Source of the DNA: Chamaecrista fasciculata
Taxonomy: Eukaryota > Streptophyta > Magnoliopsida > Fabales > Fabaceae
Direction: 5' to 3'
DNA length: 64,000 bases
Assembly (NCBI GenBank): GCA_003254925.1
Contig: QANZ01044841.1
Span: 403,518-467,517 of the forward strand
The notes under the pieces were generated by a model that made no database searches, was not told where the DNA came from, and saw only the letters and a program-made list of their open reading frames with translations. The first letter of the stretch is position 1, and every line of letters starts with the position of its first letter. Below, in pieces: positions 1-11,585 of the stretch. Made by a program: the position numbers and the translations under genes.

Positions 1-322
1 AGGACCTATTCAAAAGAAATCTTATGAAAAGGAGAAAAATCTATAATATTAGAATTCTAAAGACCCTTTTATAATTAATTCTTTATGTTTTGATCCCTTT
101 TAGTAAAGGGAAAGGACTTAAACGCATAAGAGAAGACTTTTTGGGAGATTTTTGACATTTTAACTAACATTTGCCGTTAAATCCTAACAGAAAAAAACCT
201 CAGGGTACCAAATCGCTAACGGAGCAAACCACGGGGTACCACAATGCAAAAATTTTTCTTTCAGGGTACCAAAGGGGAACCGCCCCTAACCACAGGGTAC
301 CAAATTGCAATTTACCCTTCCA
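1..322. repeat. Right part of a truncated foldback element
   Basis: The stretch from about 196 to 320 carries three to four copies of a CAGGGTACCAAA-type motif and ends in CAATTTACCC. It matches the right arm of the complete element at 34961-36017, and bases 80-130 resemble that element's interior near 35740-35790 (AAAGGACTTAAACGCA). The left arm lies outside the window. No coding region is seen. Confidence 0.6.
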
Positions 323-414
323 AAAATAGAATGTAGTTCAATTGAAGAATGTATCAAGTTTATTTTCATTGTTTAACAAATTGTAATATAATCTACCAAA
401 GCATAATTTGTAAA

Positions 415-1380
415 GAGAAAACCTACTTTTTGGTCTCTCAATTATTACTAAGTTAATGATTTGGTCCCCAAATTGTGAAAAACTACAACTCAATCCCTCA
501 ATTTTACACTTTCGTCTACATTTTAGTCCCTCAGCTGTTAACCGTCAGTTAAGTGATGACGTGTTACCGTTAAGTGCTCAGTTGGCTCCTAAATCATTTA
601 TCCTACTCATATTTCATTTTACAAATCATCCAATACAATTAAACTAAAAAAAAATAAGAAATTGATGAACTTTAACAATTAGGGTTTCCGAAATTCCTCC
701 TTCTCCGACCACCCCACCACCATTGCCGAAGGCGGTTTCCTCCATCCTTCATCCATCGACCTAATTGAACAACAACAATACCCATTATTATCGTTATTAT
801 TATTATTATTACCATTATCATCATTCTTCATAAACACAATGGCCTCCTGCTCCAGTTCCCATACCCCCTTGACACCGACGCAGGGCGAAGGAAAGCCAAT
901 AGGCATGGAGGTCTTGCCGGAGAAAAGAACTCACACTAGTGGGAGAAAGAGTATTATTATTATTATGAAGAAAGGTGGAGTCTTGTCATGTGATGGGGCG
1001 TTTGGCCCGAGCAATATCCATGAGGGTGTTGAAGAGATTGGTGATGGGGTGGACGATAAACGGAGGAAGGAGGAAATTGCCTTTTGTAATGGTGGTGGGG
1101 TGGTTGGAGAAGGAAGAATTTCGAAAACTCCAATTGTTCAAGTTTATCAATTTCTTATTTCTTTTTAGTTTAATTATATTAGCTTATTTGTAAAATGAAA
1201 TATGAGTATGATATATGATTTGAGAGTCAGCTTAATATTTAACGGTGACACATTATCACTTAATGGTCATATCATCAAGTTAACTAACGATTAACAGCTG
1301 AGGGATCAAAACATAGACGGAAGTATAAAATTGAAGTACTGAGTTGTAGTTTCTCACAATTCAGGGATCAAAAAGTAGGC
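415..1380. repeat. Long foldback (hairpin) element, about 960 bp
   Basis: The left end (CCTACTTTTTGGTCTCTCAA from 422) is the imperfect reverse complement of the right end (to about 1379). The inverted match continues inward for roughly 300 bases per arm: a GC-rich block at about 690-745 (CTCCGACCACCCCACCACCA) returns inverted at about 1060-1130. The loop is about 770-1010 and contains (ATT)n runs. Open frames inside, such as 839-1168, are by-products of the arms. I found no clear target-site duplication. The end motif is shared with the small element at 63159-63412. Confidence 0.7.
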
Positions 1381-4160
1381 CTGATTGGTTTAAGAAAATG
1401 TTTCCTGTTTTCATTATTTTTTCATTTATGGAATTTTATTTTCATTTCTAAATTTTCAATATTTAAGAAACATGTTTGGTTTATAAAGTCAAAAAGTCAT
1501 TTTCATTCATATTTAAATTATGTTAACTTGTATAACGCTAATTTTTATAAGTTTTTAAGTTTGATTATAATTAAATGATGATATCAACATAATTAAATAT
1601 ATAGTTTACTTGTGTGTAATGTTGCAAAATATCATAAGTTTATTTTTGAAAATACTAGAAACGTCTTTTTGACGTTTCTTATTTTCAATCTGTTTCAGAA
1701 AATATTTTTTAAAAAAAAACTATACAAAATATATTTTCAATCATATTTTAAATAGACCCTAAGTTTTCTCATTTGCAAATTCATTCTGAAAACGTTGAGA
1801 GCGAAACGACGCGCGGAGAAAGGAGGTGGGAGACATGGAGGTACAGGAATATACTGTTGATGCGCACGCGAGTGTAAGTGTAGTGCGAAAATATATATAT
1901 CATTAAGGTATTATTAAGACCCTTTACAGTTTGCTCTCACATCTACTAGATCGCAAGATCATTTGGTACCCACAATCCAACGGTCCAGATCCTCCCCATA
2001 CCCTTCCACCACATCACGTCCGTGCAAACTCATGTTCGAAAAAGATTATGGCAGATCTTTTCCTCTTTTCAACTTCACTCCAAGTCAACATCGCCTTTCT
2101 CATCTCCTCCTCACAACTCCACCTTTCTTTTATTTATTCGCTGCACCAATTCATACATGTATTGGACCACCTCAATATTTTATGTCAAGTTCTGAAATTA
2201 CACGTACAACTTAAATATTTCATGTCAAAATGCAATTTTGAATGGCTATATTTATCTGCGAGTAAATTGCATGTTAGTATTTTGAGGTGGAGACTAATTC
2301 CACTTTAATATTTTTTCAAAAGTGATCTTATTTTATTTGTTGTTAGTAATTTGGTACTCAATTTTTTTTTTCATGATTTCTTGATAAAAAAAGTATGTGT
2401 AGGTCATGTGCATGATGAAAGACACAAAATCTATCATAAAAAAATCATATTTCACGATTCAGTCTCTAAAAAATGTGATTCATGATGCACTTGAGGGTAG
2501 AAGATTTTGTATTTTTTATTATACACATAACCTGCACATGCCTTTTTTTTTTCCATCAAAAGATAACAAAAAAAGAGTTTTTGATCCTAAAATACTAACA
2601 ACGAATAGCACATGATATTAAAATGTCACTTTTGAAAGAATATAATACTAAAGTGAAAATAATCCATATTTTAGAGTATCAAAATGTAATTTACCTTTTA
2701 TCTTTCTAAGTCAAAATGTGATTAATTTTAAGTTATTTAATATTTTTTATAAATTATTTTTTATTTAGTTAAATTATCAACAAATAAAGCCAAATTAAAT
2801 TTTAAAAGTGCAAATGAATAAAATAAATTATATATATCTTGTTTAAAATAAGATTATCAACCTATTTTTAAATTTAATTTAATCTTAGTTCTAATTTTTT
2901 TTAAAGACTCGTCAATGATCAATAATAACTAATGAAGTGGTGAGTGATGGTGGCCACTCAAATTTTAATATTATACATTATATATCTATACATGTATATC
3001 CTTCAAACAATAAATTGTATTATTATATAGTAGAGGAATGAGATGTGGAATGATGATGAATGAATCAAAGGGTGGGAAGCATAAGAATAAGAAATGGATA
3101 TAATGATGGAATGATAGAGGGAATAGAGATGATTGAATTTGAGGGTAAGGACGTACGAGGGTCATTAATTGATGACCTCGTACAATTCCATACCATAACC
3201 CTAACACCCAAATCTATGATTTATGACCTACCTTTTTCTCTTTCGTAATTCATTCATAAATCCATAAATAAATTACTTCATCCATCCATTCTTCTTTTTC
3301 TTCTTCTCTCTTTCGATTTCAAAGTTAGAAGAAATCTGGTTGGCTAAACAAGGTTATGATGAGGCTTATCTGGAAAGAGATCTCATGCACATCTTATCTT
3401 ATTTTATTTATACCTAATTCCCCAACCAAATCTTAATTTACACTTTATGGCTAATCATAACCTGACAGATACGGCCATTCATATCAGTATCACCTTTCAT
3501 TTCCATTTTATTATTTACTTTAATTCCCTCCCTCCTATCCATTTATATCTCGACAGCACTACCAGGGTCCTGTCATAATTGCAACCATTTTTCTTTAAAA
3601 AATTAATTTTTGTCGTCTTCGCTTTTCAATTCAAGTGTACCATTGGACTATTGCATCAGTATAAAGAGAGAAAGAAAGAAAAAAACAACAAGATGAGGAT
3701 CTGACAAAGATCTTGTGATCGCATGCTTGCATTCTTTTTTTTTTTTTTTCTATGATGAACGAGAATGATATATTATTCATATAGCTGAGTTAATGCTTAT
3801 ATCGATTTATCTATAGTTAATTATTAATTAGAAAAGAATTGGGTTATTTTGAGAAAATAAAAGGTTGAAAGGAAATGGGGAGAGAGTAAATTAAATGAAT
3901 AGAAAGGTGATATAGTAATATAATAATAATGATAGAGTTGTTGGGTGTTGGTTCATTAATGAGGAAGGAACAGCAGAATCTGGGAGGATTCTTGTCCAGA
4001 GAGATTGATGGAGGAGACAAAGAACAGAAGGTAGAAGTAGTAGATGAAATCTAAACAATGAAATGACTATATTATCTTGTCCTGGTCGGGACCTCGGGTT
4101 CCTAACCCTTCGGAGTAATGTTTACATAAAGACCAAACAATTCATTTTCCAGAGTTTTAA
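1381..4160. other. AT-rich intergenic DNA
   Basis: No gene could be supported on either strand. The stretch holds poly-T and poly-A runs, degenerate TTTGGTACTCAA-like repeat debris near 2345 and short chance frames with no recognisable domain. Confidence 0.6.
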
Positions 4161-5074
4161 CTATTTTTAGGCTTAAGTGCACTTTTGGTCCCATAATTAT
4201 GACAAAGGTTTCATTTTAGTCCCATAACTTTTTTTGTTACAATTTTGGTCCCATAACTATGACAAAGGTTTCATTTTGGTCCCATAACTTTTTTTTGTTG
4301 CAATTTTGGTCCCATAACTATGACGAAGGTTTCATTTTGGTTCCATAACTTTTTTTGTTGCAATTTTGGTCCCATAACTTTTCAAAAGGTTCCACCGCTA
4401 GTCCCTTGGTGAATTCCATCCATAATTAGCCGTTAAGTATGACGTGACATAGTGACTAGGATCATGATGTGGCAAAATAAGATGAAGTGGACTGAAATAG
4501 GATCTATATGCAACATATTAAAACTTATTTATACCCAACCACCATATATACAAAAAGTGGTACTGACAGGGACCAATCTGGTGGGGAAGAAGAGACTTCA
4601 AGCAGAAGGTACCGACGAAGTCGATGGGATCCTCAGCCAGAGTCGAACGACCAAAGCGGCAGCGACGGCAACGGCAAATCGGGAAGCGCAACGAGGAAGA
4701 GGAAGTCCCGTTGGGCTGACGAGGAAGAGGAAGTACCACTGTTTGTATATATTGTGGTTGGGTATAGATAAGTTTTAATATGTTGCATATAGATCCTATT
4801 TCAATCCATTTTATCTTATTTTGCCACATCATGATCCTAGTCACTATGCCACGTCATACTTAACGGCTAAATATGGATGAAATTCACCAAGGGACTAACG
4901 GTGGAACCTTTTGAGAAGTTATGTGACCAAAATTGCAACAAAAAAAGTTATGGGACCAAAATGAAACCTTTGTCATAGTTATGGGACCAAAATTGCAACA
5001 AAAAAAGTTATGGGACCAAAATGAAACCTTTGTCATAGTTATGGGACCAAAAGTGTACTTAAGCCCTATTTTTA
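4161..5074. mobile_element. Foldback MITE with 9-bp target duplication (Mutator-like)
   Basis: The element proper spans 4170-5065 (896 bp). It begins GGCTTAAGTGCAC and ends in the inverse GTGTACTTAAGCC. Both sides carry the same 9 bases, CTATTTTTA (4161-4169 and 5066-5074). The arms contain tandem units of about 60 bases (TTTTGGTCCCATAACTATGA type), more copies on the left than on the right. The centre (about 4560-4740) is GC-rich and runs of Arg/Glu/Ser codons there are not a recognisable protein. Terminal inverted repeats plus 9-bp duplications fit a non-autonomous Mutator-like element. No transposase is present. Confidence 0.8.
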
Positions 5075-5618
5075 TTTCAGTTTTTATTCACTGACATATT
5101 GATTTATTTTTATATTAATTCACGATATATATAGTCTAGAGATTAAGAGTCAAGAGAAGTTTAAATTATTTATAACACAATTTATCTTCAATTAAAATAT
5201 TTTTAAAAATATACTGACATTTTTAATTATTACAAATAATTATGTTTTTTAATAATTATTTTTTTCTTTTTCTTTTTTGGCCAACCAGTTAATTTTAATG
5301 TCTTCATAGCTTGAACGTAGTTTACTTTTATCAAAACTTTTCCGTGGCTCTCTTTCACCTAAGGATACCTATTATTACCTCATATGGCTGGAATAAGCAA
5401 TGCAATAATTGGGGAACCCTATGACTATGACGTTCATCAATGATTATTCAATTTACCTGAATCATATTTCTCGCAACTTACTTTTTTTTTTGGCCGAATT
5501 TATCGCAACCTATACTAGTAAAGTTTATAAGTGAAAATCAGGCAAAAAAAAAAAAATGTTGAAAGTGAAAACATAAGACAAAAAAAGGGGAAAACATAAG
5601 ATATACTGACATACATGC
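5075..5618. other. AT-rich intergenic DNA
   Basis: No gene or RNA is recognisable; the stretch contains several A and T homopolymers. Confidence 0.6.
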
Positions 5619-5894
5619 TTAGCACTGTCAAAACGGGCCGGCCCGCCCACTAAATGGGCAGGCTTGGGCTAAAATAATTTAATCCGTTTAAAAAAGGGCC
5701 TAAACGGTCCGGCCCGTTTACATTTTTTTTTAAAAAAAAAAGTTCTCACGTAAAAGTGTCAAAGCCCACGGGCTAGTCCGGCTCGCTAAATGGGCAGGTT
5801 TGGACTAAAAAAAGTAATCCTTTTAAAAACCCGTTTAGCCCGTGGCCCGTAGCGGGGCAGGCTGGGCCGGCCCGTTTAACAGTGCTATACATGA
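5611..5894. mobile_element. hAT-like MITE rich in GGGCCGGCCCG
   Basis: The element is about 5619-5886. Its left end reads AGCACTGTCAAAACGGGCC and its right end is the inverse, GGCCCGTTTAACAGTGCT. Flanking octamers ATACATGC (5611-5618) and ATACATGA (5887-5894) agree at 7 of 8 positions, as expected for an aged hAT 8-bp duplication. The interior repeats GGGCCGG and GGGCAGGCT motifs. It has no coding capacity. Confidence 0.6.
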
Positions 5895-6696
5895 TTGCTA
5901 AAATAGTTGTGGGCTTCGAATACTCAATCACATCTGGTCCACATAGAGGAACCATTTAGGTTATAATACCATGGCAAGGGGCAACTACTTGGCTCATTCT
6001 CGCGAATTTGCTCCTCTTGTTCCATTCATTACTCCACATCATAGTTACATCTAAACCCGCAACAAGATACCATTATAACAATCAATAGTCAATAGTTATA
6101 AAATATTTGAAGGTTCAAATATCCATGTGCCCATCAGATAGTTTCAGGGACAAAATTGGTTCTAATAAGGAAATTGCCATGTAGGCTTTTAAATGATATT
6201 AGCTCTAAGAACAGTTTGTTCGCCATAGAACATTCATTCCACTTGATACAACTCAGATATCTATATAGCCATGTACGATAAATAATTGACCCGTCAAGAA
6301 CAACACTATCTAGAGTTCTCGGATTAAGATTAGCTTTGTTATAGGTCTAAATAGGAGTAACTCAAAATTTCAACAAGACATTACCTGTAACGTGATTCAT
6401 TGTTTATTTTTACCTCCTCGTTCAACATATTTTTTTTCCAATTTCAACAAGCATCCCAATGATATATAATATGGTCATTAGTTACGAATAGCACATATAC
6501 AATTATGGGATTCAGAGTCATGCCAAACTTCATTTATGCTTACATTTTTCGGTGTCTAAGTGATGTTTTGTCAAATTGCAATATAGCAGATCAGCTGATG
6601 GAATTTCTTCTTCACTAGTGCAGAAGCTACTTAAAACGAACTGTACATGCATTAGTTATCCAGCCATGTTGACATAGGAGTGGTAAATTGGTAATA
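5887..6696. other. Intergenic DNA, 3' flank of the kinase gene
   Basis: It should contain the 3' untranslated region of the minus-strand kinase gene that ends at 6697. I saw no other gene or repeat. Confidence 0.5.
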
Positions 6697-9600
6697 CTAG
6701 CGACTAGTGGGTGTACTAGAGCCTTCTCTGAACAGAATATTAGCAACGGAAGGAACCCATGCTGTGTTGCCAGGACTTACAGCACCAGACGATCTCCATG
6801 TAGAGTTGCTAGCATTCTGGCCATCAGTATGTTGACTTTGGGTCTCTTTTGCATTCACTTTCTTCATTTTCTTTCCGAACAATACGCCGCCTAGTTTCAC
6901 TGCTGTGAACAGGCCAAATGCAATTAAGACAGGTCTAACTAGCCAATGATGATCTTCTACATGTTGATACTTATCTATCATTCCAGGGCATGTACTAAAA
7001 TTAACCACTTCAACTTCAGATGGATCGGCTAAGAAGGTGCTTGATTCATCCCCAAAAGCGAACATCCCAGGAAATTTGACAACTAGACACCCATTTGGTA
7101 GGATCCATGATATCCTTCCAGTAGCCCAGACCCCTTCCCTTTTACGGGGCCATTCAAATTGAGGACTCAAAACTTTGACTTTCAGTCTAACAAACTGCCC
7201 CACGCGGTAAGACTCTGCCATTTCAAGTTCTGAAGAATTTCCTCTCCAAAGAGTCTCCAGCCCAATAAATCCAGCAGTCACTGTACCATCACGACTGATG
7301 GAATGTAGAACACCCACTGGTGAGTGCTTGTCGGTTTCTTCCTTCAAGCGCACCCAATCACCAGCAGCCAAACCAAATGTGACACGTTCCAGAGTTGAAG
7401 TATGAATCCTCAAAGGGTCATGAATACCGTGGATCCTCACTAAAACAAAACCATGCTCTGCACTACGATCTAAACCAACAACAGTTCCCTCAGGGACATC
7501 CATGTTTTGAGATTTGCCAGGCTTGGCTGGTTTTCTAGATCGTACCGTGTCATTAACTTGAAGACGATCCTTTGAAAGTAACCAATCTGTATAGCCAGTG
7601 CTATTTGATTTTTCAGCAACTTTCAATGTTCCATTATATTGCCATCCTCCATCATCGGCTAAAGCATCCCGAGCGCTGTGAAGTTGGCACAAAATTGAGA
7701 ATAAAAAAAAAAACTTGTTAACAGTGAATTTTGTTGTCTTCTTGAACATAGCCAGGAATTCACTAAAGAATAAGATCACTTCCATCCTTTCTCAATTTCA
7801 TTTTAGTGATTACAATGCTTATTAGTTTATTAGAGTTTCAACTCTTTTAGTCCAGAAATTGTCCCAGACCAGTAGAAGCACAAGCACAGAGCAGTGCCCG
7901 TGATTCTCAATCAATTGGCTACTAATATTCTGTGATTAAAATAGCAACCTGAGGTTAGCTCAAGTCTTAAGGGTGAGCTTGGGATATCAAGAATCAAACC
8001 GTCCAATGTACCAAAAAGTGTTAATATGATATAAGGTAACTTAAGGAAATGAGCTTGCTAGCTGCAGTACAAGTGACAAATCACCAACTACTCCATCCGG
8101 TTCACAATATCTGCCATAGTTTTAAGAATTTTTATGTTTTAAAATGTGATGTTTTACAAAATCAAGAAAGCATTAATTATTTTTTTACAATTTTATCCCT
8201 ACCTATTCTCTCTTAATAATTAATATTCTTTGGAAATCGGAAAGAATAAATAAGGGTACTATAGTCTTTTTATCTTATATTTTTCCAAGTTTAAGGTTAA
8301 CTAATCATTTTCTTGGTCTGTGTGCACCCACCCAATTATGACAGATATTGTGAACCGGAGGGAGTAAATCATATGCAGGATACCCAGAGTGGGGATAGCT
8401 AGACAGTGAAATCCTAAGAAAAATCAACCCAACTCCTTTGATACAATAGCCAGTGAAACTTGAACTCCTACACTTGCATCACTAATGTGAACATGTTTTG
8501 CAGGATGATGATTTTTTGACTAGTGGACCTTGAGATAAACCATTTATAATGAATGCAGCAAATGAAATGAGCCAAGTAGATGCAAAAAAGCAGTTAAATT
8601 ACAAAATTTTCTAGAAATTCTAGGAATTGAGCAAACCTTTTAAATACGCTCAGAATGTCTGCCATTAGAGGACGATTCCTTAAATCATATTCAAAGCATC
8701 CACAGAGAATGTTCTCAATTGGAGAAGGAAGGCCACTTGGAATAAGAGGTTTTTCCTGCTTCCTAGTTACCAGTTGGCATATTTCACCCACGGATCTCCC
8801 ATACCAAGGTTGATTACCAGTCAACATTTCCACTATTGTGCACCCAAATCCCCATGAATCTGTCTCAAAGGATATAGGGCCTCTGACTTCAGGTTGCCAT
8901 TGTTCTGGAGCCATGTAATTAGGAGTTCCAAGCCTGTGAGCCATATCTGTGTTTGGAGATGATAAGCCAAGCAAAAGACTGGGAATACCAAAATCTCCCA
9001 AAATTGCTTGGTCATTATTATCAAGAAGCACATTAAAGGGTTTAAGGTTGAGAATTAGGATCCCTTTTGAATGAAGTTCCAGAATACCATGAGCCAGATT
9101 GACTCCATACCTGCAGCCAGTAACATGCCATTAGGATGGTCTTCTTTTTTCTCTCCCCATCAGAATCAACTTAAAACTAGATTACCTCAACGCATCATGC
9201 AATGAAAGCCTTCCTTCTCTGAGCCTAGCCATTTTGTCACCAACTGAACCCTCATAGAACTTCATAATGATGCATATCTATAAGCAGAAGTAAAGAAATT
9301 ATTACATAGATGCACGTCAAATTGATTACTTAAAATACACCAGAAAATGAATCAAATGCAAAATTTAGTCCAACATTCTAACCCTTCCACTTAAAATTGA
9401 AATTCCATGTAGCCAGCATGCCCCAGCCACTCCTTGACACTTATTATATAAATCCTGAAATTTCTGTAACAAAGTCCTCGTATGATCCTCTTTGAGCGGA
9501 TATAACACCTTGGCAGCAACTTCATGGGACTCATCATAATCTGCAGTTGACTGATGATGAGTAGCCAACCAAACATCACCAAAGGGTCCCCGGCCAATCC

Positions 9601-9742
9601 TATGCCTAAGTTTCAACCTTTCAGGTTCAATCCATGGACTTGAGCGGCCGGATGAGGCTACGACAGTTCCAAGATCAGGATCGTCTTCCAAGAGCTCATA
9701 CTCGAAAGGTGCTGGTGGAGTAGCAGAGACTTCTTTAGCCAT
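6697..9742 (-). CDS. KOC1: KOC1-like protein kinase of the outer chloroplast membrane
   Basis: Four coding exons join in frame to 634 residues: 9742-9383, 9277-9186, 9110-8637 and 7675-6697, all with GT-AG borders. The N-terminal half is a kinase domain with a glycine loop GRGPFGDVW, a lysine in EVAAKV, GDFG and MAPEQW. The usual catalytic HRD is replaced by LNL (LNLKPFNVLL). The C-terminal half has beta-rich KEG/Mind-bomb-like repeats (TVRSRKP, GDWVRLKE) and one hydrophobic segment near the end (LVRPVLIAFGLFTAVKLGG) that would anchor it. In Arabidopsis, KOC1 (At4g32250) sits in the chloroplast outer envelope and acts on the TOC import machinery; the same role here is inferred. The start at 9742 is preceded by a 5'UTR splice acceptor near 9768, and a 5'UTR exon ending at 10531 fits well. 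The third intron carries a Stowaway MITE. Confidence 0.9.
8091..8364. mobile_element. Stowaway-type MITE in a KOC1 intron
   Basis: The termini CTCCATCCGGTTCACAATAT (8091) and ATATTGTGAACCGGAGGGAG (to 8364) are near-perfect inverses, flanked by TA on both sides (8089-8090, 8365-8366). This is the typical Tc1/mariner Stowaway layout. It is 274 bp, non-coding, and lies between coding exons 3 and 4 of the kinase gene. Confidence 0.85.
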
Positions 9743-10640
9743 TCCTCAATCTGAAGCTAAAATATTGATGGGATAATTCAGAAAATAGCACAAATCACGA
9801 TCCAAGTATGATTATTAACCAATATGAAAGCATGTCAGTATGAACTTTAAATAGACATACAAAACACAAGAGAATAGGAGAATGGAATTTGATTATACAA
9901 GTTTTGAGTTTTGCCAATGAAGACCAAATACATCCCAACTGACTTATTTACACTATCAGACATGGAAATTTGTTCACAATACTTCGTAAATAACTAAATA
10001 TATTAGTTTAATTTCTTATGGATATTATGCTCAATGATCAAGCTGATAAAATTCAAAGATAAGTCATAATATATACATCAATCTCGAAACATCAAGATTC
10101 AAGACATACGATCTGAATTAATTAACACCAAGAGCAGAGATAATCACAAGTCATTTGAACTTTTTCATAACAAGAATCAAAGAAACAAAAATTCGTTGAC
10201 TCAAAAGAGCTAGATACTGATATCTCTTTTCCTTCAAGTTCACAAGCAAGGAAATCGGAAAATCGACTCCCCTAAATGTGCGTTAAAAACTAAATTTCCT
10301 TGAACCTAGGCATGAATCAATCACCAAAATAAACAACTATTCAATTTTCACGCACCTGCCAATCATCAGCGAGCGACTAAGCGAAGCTTGATAAACAAGA
10401 GTTCCAAAACGGAAAACAGTGAAAAAAAATTCACTCAAGAGAAGAATAAAATCCATAGTGAGAGAGTAGCGAGCGACTAAGCGAAGCTTGATAAACAAAA
10501 TAAAGGACTGAAACATCAACAAATTCATACCTAAAGTGAGGTACAGAGAAAGCGAAGCGGAAGAAATCAAAAGAACTGACCTCTCGACTTCGGAATATTG
10601 CAAAAGAGGAATCCGAATTGGAGCCAAGTTCGGCGAAAGA
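9743..10640 (-). other. KOC1 5' leader with a UTR intron
   Basis: On the minus strand a likely 5'UTR exon ends at 10531 with CACTTTAG followed by GTATGA. A matching acceptor (ATATTTTAG) lies near 9768, shortly before the ATG at 9742. The enclosed about 760 bases would be a leader intron. This is a splice-motif inference without transcript support. Confidence 0.45.
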
Positions 10641-10650
10641 AATTGGCCGA

Positions 10651-10670
10651 TATATATATACATATATAAA
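10651..10670 (-). promoter_or_regulatory. Candidate TATA box for the KOC1-like gene
   Basis: The run TATATATATACATATATAAA lies about 20-30 bases upstream of the likely 5'UTR exon on the minus strand. It is a plausible TATA element but could also be simple AT sequence. Confidence 0.35.
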
Positions 10671-10904
10671 TTTTGAAATATGTGGACCTGTAACTAAATA
10701 CGTGGGACCCACGTGGCAAGTGATTATTCATATTATTTTTAATATTATTATGATCAGTCGATTAAAACGGATTACGTTAATAATTTAGTTATCATAGATG
10801 ATCACTTAGTTTTTTTTCTCGATAATTGAAAAATTGAAATGTATAATTTAATTTATAAAAGTTTAAAAATTATATGTATTTGAAAACTACAAAGCTGGAT
10901 TAGG

Positions 10905-11585
10905 GTAAATCTAACCTTGAGTTCACAGTAGAAGGCAGCTTCCGGCCAGTGGGGGTCGTCGGAACCTGCAAACGAGAATGCACAGGGGGTTCCCTGTGAT
11001 TCTTCTCCGATGCTTAAGTCAGTGAGAGAAAGCTGGAGAGTTTGAATATTTTTAGAGAGAGAGAGTCGTTACCTTAGAAAAGGTCCCCCCTTTTCCTTTT
11101 ATCCTCCTTCCCTTTTGTCTCATGTTCGTACGAGGTCTCTCTCTGAGACGTCAGGGGTGTACTCGGGATGTGTGAGGAAAAGTGGGTTGGTGTAGGTTTC
11201 TGCTTTTGAGGTGACAGCTATCACTGCCAGGGTACGGTGGGATTTCCAACCTTCTCTCCTTGCTGTCAGTGATAGCCAGGAGTGCTTTTCATGGTTTGGT
11301 CTGCGCGCAGGGGGCGTTTTAGTCCTTTTGCGTGTCCTTCTTGTCCTGTCACGTGCTTTCACGGATCCTGGCATTTAATGCCAATATCTTGGCATTAAAT
11401 GCTTGAGTGTGGGAGGGGGAGCCTGCCTGGGTTGTCCCTCCGTCGGGTATCCTTTGTGTCCTTGGATAACAACTCCGAGGGGTCATTCCGAGGAGTGTAT
11501 ATCACTAGTCCCTCCGAAAGGTCCGAGGGGGAGTCCGCGCCATCGGGCCCGAGGGGTGATCCCGAGGGGTGTATATCAGTATTAA
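10905..11585 (-). mobile_element. Solo-LTR-like segment, Ty3/gypsy type
   Basis: This GC-rich block stands out from its AT-rich surroundings. Read on the minus strand it has a CTCTCTCTCT tract, then TGACTTAAGCATCGGAG, then a stretch resembling TTTGCAGG, which is an arrangement familiar from plant gypsy LTRs downstream of the transcription start. The other end carries repeated CCGAGG motifs and two copies of a GAGGRGTGTATATCA unit. No gag or pol coding lies nearby, so a solo LTR or LTR fragment is likely. Exact ends were not determined. Confidence 0.5.

Noticed and set aside
839..1168. 109-codon open frame near the window start
   Set aside because: It lies in the loop and arm of the foldback element and resembles no protein; the mirrored arm gives an equal frame on the other strand.
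4185..4400. Regular repeats that could suggest a CRISPR array
   Set aside because: The repeats are arms of a eukaryotic foldback element, lack unique spacers and have no associated genes.
4452..4844. Pair of overlapping open frames on both strands
   Set aside because: They start with the same MTRIMMWQNK-type peptide because they are read from the two inverted arms of one palindromic element.
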